Of a stretch of 11,688 bases of DNA, positions 1 to 9,900 are shown piece by piece. This stretch comes from Rubrivivax sp. GTDB lineage: Bacteria > Pseudomonadota > Gammaproteobacteria > Burkholderiales > Burkholderiaceae. The position numbers and the translations under genes are program-made. The notes beneath the pieces are model-generated. The model ran no database searches. It was given only the letters and a program-made list of their open reading frames with translations, and was not told where the DNA came from. Positions within the stretch are counted from its first letter, which is position 1; each line of letters opens with the position of its first letter. The DNA lies in assembly GCA_004211235.1 (NCBI GenBank), contig SEEY01000059.1:1-11688 (forward strand). Reading direction: 5' to 3'.

Positions 1-360
1 GGCCTGGCCATCCTGGCCGAAGCCGATCGGCGAAATGATCGGGATAAAGGCGTCGTCCTGCAGCGCTTTCACGACCGCCGGATTGATCGCTTCGATCTCG
101 CCGACAAAACCGATGTCGACGAATTCGCCCGGCTTTTCTTTATCCGGCATCGCCATCTTGCGCGCGCGGATCAGGCCGCCGTCTTTACCGGTCAGGCCGA
201 CTGCCTGGCCGCCGTAGTGGTTGATCAGCATGACGATGTCCTGCTGCACTTCGCCGCCCAGCACCCACTCGACCACTTCCATGGTTTCTTCGTCGGTGAT
301 GCGCATGCCTTGCACGAAGGTGCCCTGCTTGCCGATCTTTTTCAGGGCGTTGTCGATCTG
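1..360 (-). pseudogene. argB: N-terminally truncated acetylglutamate kinase (argB) segment
   Basis: This is the ArgB-like part of the hybrid frame, about 120 residues from [13 protein letters not shown] to [10 protein letters not shown], still open at the edge. It matches the family order: the arginine in GMRITD (contacts acetylglutamate in NAGK), the [10 protein letters not shown] helix, AVGLTGKDG, then the [10 protein letters not shown] and [10 protein letters not shown] strands. Known NAGK proteins carry about 75-80 more N-terminal residues, including the IKYGGNAM-type and VHGGGPQ-type phosphate loops. These are not encoded anywhere in the window. By hand count positions 1-300 are about 61% GC and positions 421-720 about 67%. 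Codons such as GAT, AAA, TTT and GGT are commoner here than in the operon. ArgB acts in arginine biosynthesis, unrelated to the propionate genes beside it. The left boundary of the foreign segment is inferred to lie within 345-360. Confidence 0.8.
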
Positions 361-756
361 CGCTTTCACCCAGGCGGCGTCACCGGCGATCTGCTTCTGC
401 ATGTAGGCGGTTGCCTGGCGGCCGCGGAAGACGTAGAGGTTCGGTATTCCCTTGATGCGGATGTCCAGATCCAGCGCGGGGAAGGCGGTCCATGGCGACC
501 ATTGGACCCGGCGGAACACGACGTGGTCGCCATAGCCCTTGGCGAGCGTGTCGAAGGCCTTGTCTTCATTCCGGCAGTAGCCGCAGCGCGGGTCAGGGCT
601 CCAGAACAACACGACCGTGACCTCGCCCTCTCGAAGACTCGCGCCGATGTCGGCAGGCGCCGTCTGCATGACCGTGGCGGCCTCGGCCGTGGTCATCAGG
701 GCCAGGGCCAGGGGCAGCCCCGGCACCAGGCGCAGCAACCGGAGCACGAAGCTCAC
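1..756 (-). CDS. Exported thioredoxin-like protein joined in frame to an internal ArgB segment (partial, runs off left edge)
   Basis: A GTG start at 756-754 overlaps the pccB stop as GTGA, with a weak GGGAA ribosome site about 10 bases upstream. The frame stays open for 252 codons to the window edge. Residues 1-27 look like a Sec signal peptide: two arginines, a Leu/Ala/Pro-rich core and a TTAEA-A cleavage-like site. Residues about 45-136 are a thioredoxin fold: beta strand VTVVLFW, active-site C58-G-Y-C61, and cis-proline in [10 protein letters not shown] (P105). A periplasmic thiol-disulfide role would fit, but the partner is unknown. From about residue 133 the protein becomes the middle of acetylglutamate kinase, with FVQGMRITD (148-155), AVGLTGKDG (185-193), GFVGEI and [10 protein letters not shown]. 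ArgB's N-terminal glycine loops are absent. A signal-peptide thioredoxin on half a cytosolic kinase makes no obvious functional sense, so I suspect an assembly or recombination joint. The thioredoxin call is fairly sure. Whether the hybrid exists in a cell is not. Confidence 0.75.
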   Translation of the reverse strand, partial: MSFVLRLLRLVPGLPLALALMTTAEAATVMQTAPADIGASLREGEVTVVLFWSPDPRCGYCRNEDKAFDTLAKGYGDHVVFRRVQWSPWTAFPALDLDIRIKGIPNLYVFRGRQATAYMQKQIAGDAAWVKAQIDNALKKIGKQGTFVQGMRITDEETMEVVEWVLGGEVQQDIVMLINHYGGQAVGLTGKDGGLIRARKMAMPDKEKPGEFVDIGFVGEIEAINPAVVKALQDDAFIPIISPIGFGQDGQA

Positions 757-2285
757 AGCGGCATGTTCCCGTGCTTGCGCCACGGGTTCTCCAGCTTCTT
801 GTCCTTCAACATCGACAGGCTGCGGCAGATGCGCTTCCTCGTCTCGTGCGGCTGGATGACGTCGTCGATGAAGCCGCGCGCGCCGGCCACGAAGGGGTTG
901 GCAAAGCGGGCCTTGTACTCGGCCTCGCGCTCGGCCAGCTTGGCCGGGTCCTTCTTGTCCTCGCGGAAGATGATCTCCACCGCGCCCTTGGCGCCCATCA
1001 CCGCGATTTCGGCGTTGGGCCAGGCGAAGTTGACGTCGCCGCGCAGGTGCTTGGAGGCCATCACGTCATACGCGCCGCCATAGGCCTTGCGGGTGATGAC
1101 GGTGATCTTGGGCACCGTGGCCTCTGCATAGGCATAGAGCAGCTTGGCCCCGTGCTTGATGATGCCGCCGTACTCCTGAGCGGTTCCGGGCATGAAGCCG
1201 GGCACGTCGACGAAGGTGACGACCGGGATGCTGAAGGCATCGCAGAAGCGCACGAAGCGCGCGGCCTTGATGCTGCTCTTGATGTCCAGGCAACCGGCCA
1301 GCACCAGCGGCTGGTTGGCGACGATGCCGACCGTCTGGCCCTCCATGCGCGCGAAGCCGGTGACGATGTTCTTGGCGTAGTCGGGCTGCAGCTCGAAGAA
1401 GTCGCCGTCGTCCACGACCTTCAGGATCAGCTCCTTGATGTCGTAGGGCTTGTTCGCGTTTTCGGGCACCAACGTGTCCAGCGAGTAGTCCAGCCGCGTG
1501 GCGGGGTCACCGCTCGGGCGGCAAGGGGCCTTCTCGCGGTTGGACAGCGGCAGGTAGTTGAAGAAGCGTCGCAGCATCAGCAGCGCCTCCACATCGTTCT
1601 CGAAGGACAGGTCGGCCACGCCGCTCCTGCAGTTGTGCGTGGTGGCGCCGCCCAGCTCCTCCGCGGTCACTTCCTCGTGCGTCACGGTCTTCACGACCTC
1701 GGGCCCGGTGACGAACATGTAGCTGCTGTCCTTCACCATGAAGATGAAGTCCGTCATGGCCGGGCTGTAGACGGCGCCACCCGCGCAAGGCCCCATGATC
1801 ATGCTGATCTGCGGCACGACGCCGGAGGCCATCGCATTGCGCTGGAACACGTCGGCATAACCGCCCAGTGACGCGACACCTTCCTGGATGCGTGCGCCGC
1901 CGGAGTCGTTGAGCCCGATGACCGGGGCACCGACCTTCATCGCCTGGTCCATCACCTTGCAGATCTTCTCGGCGTGCGACTCGCTCAGCGCGCCGCCGAA
2001 GACGGTGAAGTCCTGGCTGAAGGCGAAGGCCAGGCGGCCGTTGATCATGCCGTAGCCGGTCACGACGCCGTCGCCGGGGATCTTGTTGTCCTCCATGCCG
2101 AAGTCCACGCAGCGGTGCTCGACGAACATGTCCCATTCCTCGAAGCTGCCTTCGTCGAACAGCAGCTCCAGCCGCTCACGGGCGGTCAGCTTGCCCTTGG
2201 CGTGCTGGGCGGCAATGCGCTTCTCGCCGCCGCCGAGCCGGGCGCGGGCGCGCTTGGCTTCGAGTGCCTGCAGGATGTCGTGCAT
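753..2285 (-). CDS. pccB: Propionyl-CoA carboxylase beta (carboxyltransferase) subunit
   Basis: The 510-residue protein transfers the carboxyl group from carboxybiotin to propionyl-CoA, giving (S)-methylmalonyl-CoA, as part of a cytosolic complex with a biotin carboxylase/carrier subunit. Its length is typical of the family. Visible motifs are [20 protein letters not shown] near the N-terminus (23-42), GGARIQEG (129-136), the first oxyanion-hole region [12 protein letters not shown] (165-176), [20 protein letters not shown] (362-381) and the second region [10 protein letters not shown] (400-409). D407 in GGAYDVM corresponds, as I recall, to the aspartate that favours propionyl- over acetyl-CoA in actinobacterial PccB. 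A small oddity is HNCRSG (217-222), where HTxxSG is usual. The ATG at 2285 lies 16 bases after the VOC stop, with only a weak ribosome site. The biotin-bearing alpha subunit gene expected nearby is not in the window. Confidence 0.95.
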   Translation of the reverse strand: MHDILQALEAKRARARLGGGEKRIAAQHAKGKLTARERLELLFDEGSFEEWDMFVEHRCVDFGMEDNKIPGDGVVTGYGMINGRLAFAFSQDFTVFGGALSESHAEKICKVMDQAMKVGAPVIGLNDSGGARIQEGVASLGGYADVFQRNAMASGVVPQISMIMGPCAGGAVYSPAMTDFIFMVKDSSYMFVTGPEVVKTVTHEEVTAEELGGATTHNCRSGVADLSFENDVEALLMLRRFFNYLPLSNREKAPCRPSGDPATRLDYSLDTLVPENANKPYDIKELILKVVDDGDFFELQPDYAKNIVTGFARMEGQTVGIVANQPLVLAGCLDIKSSIKAARFVRFCDAFSIPVVTFVDVPGFMPGTAQEYGGIIKHGAKLLYAYAEATVPKITVITRKAYGGAYDVMASKHLRGDVNFAWPNAEIAVMGAKGAVEIIFREDKKDPAKLAEREAEYKARFANPFVAGARGFIDDVIQPHETRKRICRSLSMLKDKKLENPWRKHGNMPL

Positions 2286-2301
2286 GGTGCTTGCGCTTTC
2301 G

Positions 2302-2691
2302 TCAGAACGGGAAGTTGATCTCCACGCCGTTGCCGGCGGGGTCTTGCAGGAAGAACTGGTGCTGGCGCGTGATGTCCGAGCGCGACTCGTGGAAGGTCAC
2401 GCCCTGCGCCGCCAGGTGCGCGGCCATGGCGTTGTGGTCGCTGCCGAAGAAGGCGGTGTGGTCGTAGGTCGTGGGCCGCGCCGGGTCGACCTGGCCGCGC
2501 ACCGGCTCATGGTCGCGCTGCGTGGAGAGGTGCACGATGGGGTGGCCGCCGGCATAGAGCCAATAGCCGTCGCTGTCGAAATCGGGCCGCGGGCCGACCG
2601 TCAGGCCGAGCACGTCGCGGTAGAAGTCGCGCAGCGTGGCCAGCAGTTCGGCCGGTGCGCGCAGGTTGATGTGATGCAGGCCAGTGATCAT
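2302..2691 (-). CDS. VOC-superfamily (glyoxalase/bleomycin-resistance fold) protein in the propionate operon
   Basis: The 129-residue single-module vicinal-oxygen-chelate protein starts at ATG 2691, overlapping the meaB stop as ATGA, with GGAG six bases upstream (2698-2701). It begins [12 protein letters not shown]. It has the usual beta-alpha-beta-beta-beta halves and ends [19 protein letters not shown]. Likely metal ligands are H7 (or H6), H54 in IVHLST, H78 in YDHTAF, and E125 in GVEINF. Methylmalonyl-CoA epimerase belongs to this superfamily, and the operon otherwise lacks one between PccB and the mutase, so an epimerase-like role is tempting. However, the [15 protein letters not shown] ending resembles general glyoxalase/dioxygenase-type VOC proteins, and I do not see the typical epimerase KIDHIGIAV start. 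The fold is secure; the reaction is unknown. Context suggests acyl-CoA or aldehyde chemistry linked to propionate or branched-chain catabolism. Confidence 0.85.
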   Translation of the reverse strand: MITGLHHINLRAPAELLATLRDFYRDVLGLTVGPRPDFDSDGYWLYAGGHPIVHLSTQRDHEPVRGQVDPARPTTYDHTAFFGSDHNAMAAHLAAQGVTFHESRSDITRQHQFFLQDPAGNGVEINFPF

Positions 2692-3652
2692 GTGGAACTC
2701 CGAAGCTGGAAGGCGGCCAGCAACTGGCGTGCCGCGGTGGAAGCAGGTGTGCGGCCGTCGCGCACCTCGGCCGTGGCGGCCTCCAGGCGCGCCGCCATGC
2801 CGGGCTGGCTGACGAAGGCCTGGCGAAGGCCGGCGTGGATGCGCTGCCACATCCAGTCGAGCGACTGCTCGCGGCGCCTCGCGGGCCAGGCGCCGCTGGC
2901 GTGGCGCGCATCGCGCTCGGCAAGGATGGCATTCCACAGCGCCGCGATGCCATCCGCCTTCAGCGCGCTGACCTGCAGCACGCGTGGCGCAGCGATGGCG
3001 TGGGTGGGCAGCAGCCGCAATGCGGACGTGATCTGGGCCTGTGCGCGCATGGCCGCGGCGGGATCGAGGTCCGCCTTGTTGATGACGACCAGGTCGGCAA
3101 GTTCCATGACGCCCTTCTTGATGGCCTGCAGATCGTCGCCCGCGTTGGGCAGTTGCAGCAAGAGATAGAGGTCCGTCATGCCGGCCACGGCCGTCTCGCT
3201 CTGGCCGACGCCGACCGTCTCGACGATGACGACGTCATATCCTGCCGCCTCGCACAGCAGCATGGCCTCGCGCGTCTTTTCGGCCACGCCGCCGAGCGTG
3301 CCGCTGCTGGGGCTGGGCCGGATGAAGGCGCGCTGGTCCATGGACAGGCGCTCCATGCGCGTCTTGTCGCCCAGGATGGCGCCGCCCGACACGCTGCTGG
3401 ACGGGTCCACCGTCAGCACCGCGACGCGGTGGCCATGCTCCAGCAGCATCAGCCCGAAGGCCTCGATGAAGGTGCTCTTGCCCACACCCGGCACGCCGGA
3501 GATGCCCAGGCGCAGGGCGTTCCCCGTCAGCGGCATCAAGGTGGTCAGCATCACGTCGGCCTGCTCACGGTGGTCGGCCCGCGTGGACTCGACCAGCGTG
3601 ATGGCCTTGGCCAGCGCGCGGCGCTCGCCTCCCCGCAGGCGTTCCGCCAGCG

Positions 3653-3656
<4 letters not shown>
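2688..3656 (-). CDS. meaB: MeaB-type G-protein chaperone of methylmalonyl-CoA mutase (ArgK/YgfD family)
   Basis: The 322-residue P-loop GTPase protects and reloads the B12-dependent mutase encoded immediately upstream. Motifs, counted from the chosen start: Walker [10 protein letters not shown] (54-62), [18 protein letters not shown] (84-101), ETVGVGQSE (146-154), [15 protein letters not shown] (168-182) and the base-specificity motif NKAD (193-196). All are hallmarks of the MeaB/ArgK family, whose members are about 330 residues. I chose the TTG at 3656 because the codon overlaps the mutase stop as TTGA and AGGAG lies exactly seven bases upstream (3664-3668). The longer ATG frame from 3932 lies inside the mutase gene and its Arg/Pro-rich start is shadow sequence. 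The C-terminal part (about 270-322) is the helical dimerisation region of this family. It is translationally coupled to both neighbours. Confidence 0.94.
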
Positions 3657-5836
<2,180 letters not shown>

Positions 5837-5843
5837 CGAAACT

Positions 5844-5848
5844 CTCCT
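5844..5848 (-). promoter_or_regulatory. Ribosome binding site that fixes the mutase start
   Basis: AGGAG on the minus strand lies seven bases before ATG 5836. It argues against the longer frame that would start at 5965. Confidence 0.8.
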
Positions 5849-5878
5849 GTCACTGTGCGGCATCATAGCCGCCGCGTC

Positions 5879-5894
5879 ATTCATAATTATGAAT
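5879..5894. promoter_or_regulatory. 16-base perfect palindrome, candidate operator of the divergent GntR regulator
   Basis: ATTCATAATTATGAAT is a perfect inverted repeat. It sits in the 94-base gap between the divergent start codons, 42 bases before the mutase ATG and 36 before the regulator ATG. It is only 2/16 GC in a roughly 65% GC setting. CATAAT, a good -10-like hexamer, occurs once on each strand inside it, so a bound dimer could block both promoters. I could not pair either hexamer with a convincing -35 box. FCD-type GntR regulators bind short palindromes near their own gene. The sequence does not show the FadR-like TGGTnnnACCA core, so the assignment rests on symmetry and location. 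Confidence 0.65.
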
Positions 5895-5930
5895 TCAAAA
5901 TGGCTACACTGAGCTGACAAACCGTCGCCC

Positions 5931-6596
5931 ATGACCCAGCAGCCCACCGTCCCACTCGCCTCCACGGCCCTGTACGAACAGGTCGCCGACCGGCTGCGTC
6001 AGCGCATCCTGGCGCGTGAACTCGAGCCGGGCGCGTGGATCGACGAACTCAAGCTCTGCGGCGAGCTGGGCATCAGCCGAACGCCGCTGCGTGAGGCCTT
6101 GAAGGTCCTGGCCGGCGAGGGACTCGTCACGATGAAAGTGCGCCGCGGCGCCTACGTCACCGAGATGAGTGAGCGCGACGTCCGGGAAGCCTACCAACTG
6201 CTGTCACTTCTCGAAAGCGACGCGGCGGCCGAAGTCGCCACGCGAGCAAGCGATGCGGAGCTGGCCGAGCTGGGCGCCCTGCACCGCGCGCTGGAGGAGG
6301 CCCTGCAGGAACCGGAAGCCTCGCGCGACGCCTTTTTCGCCGCCAACGAGCGCTTCCACCTGCGCGTGCTGGAGATCGACGGCAACCGCTGGCGGCTGCA
6401 GATCGTCGGTGACCTGCGCCGCCTGATGAAGCTCAACCGCCACCATTCGCTGTTCCGGGAGGGACGGCTGGCGGAATCGCTCGACGAGCACCGCGCCATC
6501 GTCTCTGCCTTGCTTTCGCGGGATGCGCAAGCGTGCCGGGAATTGGTCACGAATCATTTTCGTAACGGCTTGAATGCGACGCAGCCGGTTCTCTGA
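5931..6596 (+). CDS. GntR-family transcriptional regulator, FadR subfamily with FCD ligand domain
   Basis: The 221-residue cytosolic DNA-binding protein has an N-terminal winged helix (about 10-78) with [20 protein letters not shown], the recognition region [19 protein letters not shown] (48-66) and the wing [10 protein letters not shown]. The all-helical FCD domain (about 84-215) has NERFH (H143), DEHRAI (H187) and TNHF (H209). These match the three histidines that commonly bind a metal and position a carboxylate ligand; N139 replaces the usual aspartate. It is divergent from the mutase operon with a palindrome between them, so autoregulation and control of the propionate genes by an organic acid or acyl-CoA is the natural inference. 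The ligand is unknown. The ATG at 5931 has no clear ribosome site, so it may be leaderless or weakly translated. It ends just before a terminator region. Confidence 0.92.
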   Translation: MTQQPTVPLASTALYEQVADRLRQRILARELEPGAWIDELKLCGELGISRTPLREALKVLAGEGLVTMKVRRGAYVTEMSERDVREAYQLLSLLESDAAAEVATRASDAELAELGALHRALEEALQEPEASRDAFFAANERFHLRVLEIDGNRWRLQIVGDLRRLMKLNRHHSLFREGRLAESLDEHRAIVSALLSRDAQACRELVTNHFRNGLNATQPVL

Positions 6597-6670
6597 CCAC
6601 TTCCGGTCGCCGTGAACTGCCACCGGAACGGCTGGCTTATCAAAGCGTGGACTGCGCAACCCCTAACTAG

Positions 6671-6705
6671 CATGCCGATCAGCGGGTAAACCACCCCCCG
6701 GCATG
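6671..6705. repeat. Inverted repeat CATGCCG / CGGCATG with a 21-base loop
   Basis: Seven perfectly complementary bases at 6671-6677 and 6699-6705 enclose a loop containing GGGTAAACCACC. There is no T-tract, so it is not a terminator by itself. It could be a protein-binding dyad or part of the 3' end structure of the regulator transcript. Confidence 0.5.
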
Positions 6706-6710
6706 GATGT

Positions 6711-6736
6711 CCGCGCCGGGCGTGGCGGCGGTTTTT
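6711..6736 (+). terminator. Rho-independent terminator after the GntR regulator
   Basis: CCG-CGCC pairs with GGCG-CGG with one bulged G, around a six-base loop GGGCGT. TTTTT follows at 6732-6736. It lies 115 bases after the regulator stop and upstream of the giant gene, so it would separate the two plus-strand transcripts. Confidence 0.65.
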
Positions 6737-6960
6737 GGTGTGGAGACGGCGGATTTGAGACTTTGTTCCTCAAGTCAAGTTGCCCCAGCCCGATAACCGA
6801 TCGAAGCACTTGAAATCTAGGGATACGACTTGGCGTTCGCGCAGCGGCCGCCGGTCGCGCGGCGCAGGGTCGCGCCCCGGGTTCGAGAGCAAACCACTGA
6901 CGCAACGCCGTCACCTCACCAGAGGTGGCGAGCGGACACCAGCACAACAGGTACCAGACC

Positions 6961-9900
6961 ATGGCAAGCATCGTCCCTTTCATTCCGGTTTCGCGGATTC
7001 CCGGCCTGACGACGGCAACGATCCGGGACTTCACGACCGAAGACTGGGCTGCCTTCAGTACCGACCAGCTGGTCGCGCTCACCACCTCCCAGGCCGCTGT
7101 GATCACCTCCAGCGGCCTTTCGGTGCTGACGAGCGATCAGATCCGGGCCTTCCAGCCCGAGGACCTGCGCGCCATCTCCACGGTGGCCATCGCTGGATTC
7201 GCGTCCGAGCAGATCGGCTTCATGACCACCGAGCAGGTGCAAGCCTTCAGCACGGCGCAGATCGGCCGGCTGAACACCAGCCAGCTGCTCGGGCTCAGCA
7301 CGGACGACATGGTGGCGCTGACGTCGGCCCAAGTCGGCGTGCTGAGCTCGGCGCAGGTCGGCAGCCTGTCGACCGACCAACTGGCCGCGTTGGAGGCGGT
7401 GGACATCAAGTTCCTGTCGACGACGGCCATTCGCGGGCTGACCAGCACGCAGCTTGACGGCCTGACCAGCGACCAGCTGCGCGCCTTGACCTCGTCGCAG
7501 ATCACCGCGCTGACTACGGCCCAGGTCAGCAGCTTCAACACCGACGACCTCAACAGCCTCGCCTCCGACCAATTCAACAGGCTGACGACCGCGCAGGTCC
7601 GCTCGCTGACGACCGAGCAGCTCAGCCACCTCGCGAGCGACAGCCTGAACGCACTGGGCACGGCCCAGTTCGCCACGCTATCGTCGACCCAGTTCGCGTC
7701 CCTGACGACCGACCAGATCGGTGCGCTGGAGACGGCCGACATGCGCGCCGTCACGACGTCGGCGCTGCAGGGCCTGAGCTCCGACCAGATCGCGACGCTG
7801 AGCTCCGATTCGGTCAGCGTGCTGACCACCACGCAGATCGCCTCGCTGTCCACGGCGCAGTTGCAGGGCCTGGAGACCGTCGACGTGGCAGCCCTGGGCA
7901 CCGCCCAGGTGGCCGCGCTGAGCTCCACGCAGGTCGCCTCGCTGAGCACCGACCAGCTCGCCGCCATCGAAGTCGGCGACGTCCGCTATCTGTCCACCGC
8001 CGCCCTGCGCGCGCTGAGCAGCACCCAGCTCGACGGCCTGACGAGCGACCAGCTGCGCGCCCTGACCTCCGCGCAGATCGGCGCACTGACCACCGCCCAG
8101 GTCAGCACGCTGAACACAGACGACCTCAACAGCCTTGCGTCCGAGCAGTTCAACAAGCTCTCGACGGCGCAGATCCGGGCGCTGACGACCGAGCAGCTCA
8201 GCCACCTCGCCAGCGACAGCCTCAACGCACTGGGCACGGCCCAGTTCGCCACGCTGTCGTCGAGCCAGTTTGCGTCGCTGACGTCCGACCAGCTCGGCAC
8301 GCTGGAGACGGCCGACCTGCGTGCGGTCACGACTGCCGCGCTGCGCGGCCTGTCGTCCGACCAGATCCAGAACCTCAGTTCCGACTCGCTGGGCAACCTG
8401 ACCACCGCCCAGATCAGCGCGCTGACGACCGGGCAGCTGCAGGGCCTGGAGACCGCCGACCTGTCGGCGCTCGGCTCGGCGCAGATCGCCGCGCTCGGCT
8501 CGGCGCAGCTGGCCTCGCTGAACACCGATCAGCTTGCCGCCATCGACGTGGCCGACATGCGCTCCATCACGACGGCCGCACTGCGCGCGCTGTCCAGCAC
8601 CCAGCTCGACGCGTTGACGAGCGACCAGCTGCGTGCGCTCAGCACCGCCCAGATCGTGTCGCTGACGACCGCCCAGGTCAGCACGCTGAACACGGATGAC
8701 CTGAACAGCCTGACCTCCGAGCAGTTCGTGCGCCTGACCACCGGTCAGGTGCAATCGCTGACCACCGAGCAGCTCAGCCACCTGACCACCGACGGCCTGA
8801 ACTCGCTGGGCACCGCCCAGTTCGCCACGCTGTCGTCCACGCAGTTCGCGTCGCTGACGTCCGACCAGCTCAACGCGCTGGAAACGGCGGACCTGCGCGC
8901 CGTCACGACGAGCGCGCTGCGCGGCCTGTCGTCCGACCAGATCCAGAACCTCGGCTCCGACGCCATCGCAGGCCTGAGCACAGCGCAGATCTCGGCGCTA
9001 TCCACCACGCAACTGCAAGGCCTGGAAACTGCCGACCTGTCGGCCCTGGGCTCCGCGCAGATCGCCGTGCTGACCTCGACGCAGCTGGCCGCGCTGAACT
9101 CCGACCAGCTGGCCGCCATCGACGTGGCCGACATGCGCTCGATCACGACGGCCGCGCTGCGCAACCTGTCCAGCACCCAGCTGGACGCCTTCACCAGCGA
9201 CCAGCTGCGTGCGCTGAGCAGCGGCCAGATCGGCTCCCTGACCACCGCCCAGGTCAGCACGCTCAACACCGACGACCTCAACAGCTTCTCGTCCGACCAG
9301 TTCAACAAGCTGTCCACGGCACAGATCCGTGTGCTGACGACCGAGCAGCTCAGCCACCTCAGCAGTGAGAACCTGAACGCCCTGGGCACGGCCCAGTTCG
9401 CCACGCTGTCGTCCACGCAGTTCGCATCGTTGACGTCCGACCAGCTCGGTGCGCTGGAGACGGCCGACATGCGCGCCGTCACGACCGCCGCCCTGCAAGG
9501 CCTGAGCTCCGAACAGATCCACACGCTGAGCTCGGATTCGATCAGCGTGCTGACCACTACCCAGATCGGCTCGCTGTCCACCGCGCAGCTCCCGGGCCTG
9601 GAAACCGCCGACATGGCTGCCCTGGGCACCGCCCAGGTCGCGGCGCTGAGCGCCACGCAGGCCGCTGCGCTGAGCACCGAGCAACTGGCTGCCATCGAAG
9701 CCGGTGACGTCCGCTTCCTTTCAACGGCCGCGTTGCGCGCGCTGTCCAGCGAGCAGATCGACGGCTTCACCAGCGAACAGCTGCGCTCGCTGAGCAGCGG
9801 GCAGATCGGCGCGCTGACCACCGGGCAGATCAGCACGCTCAACACGGACGACCTCAACAGTCTCTCGTCCGACCAGTTCAACAAGCTCTCCACCGCGCAG

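Larger units (their letters stand above)
6597..6960. other. 364-base non-coding gap between the regulator and the giant repeat gene
   Basis: I see no credible gene here. It holds an inverted repeat (6671-6705), a terminator (6711-6736) and a hairpin near the downstream start: CACCT at 6912-6916 with AGGTG at 6923-6927, flanked by CGCC (6907-6910) and GGCG (6927-6930). Only a weak CAGG (6948-6951) precedes the ATG at 6961 at normal distance. Candidate promoter hexamers for the giant gene (TTGAGA at 6755, GATAAC at 6792) are not properly spaced, so I call no promoter. The AT-richer stretch 6751-6830 is the most likely place for one. Confidence 0.6.

Noticed and set aside
217..1871. Plus-strand open frames opposite the thioredoxin and pccB genes
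   Set aside because: They are antisense shadows of high-GC coding DNA. Both true genes are on the minus strand with full family motifs.
5837..5965. Extended mutase start at 5965
   Set aside because: It would run the coding sequence through the palindrome and over the regulator's start. The ATG at 5836 has AGGAG at ideal spacing and matches the family length.
6880..6886. GGTTCGA resembling a tRNA T-loop
   Set aside because: The flanking bases do not form a T-stem, and no acceptor or anticodon arm fits around it.
6780..7457. Plus-strand open frame of 225 codons across the start of the giant gene
   Set aside because: It is in another frame, Arg/Pro/His-rich and without the octad register. It overlaps the terminator-side gap and the true frame from 6961.
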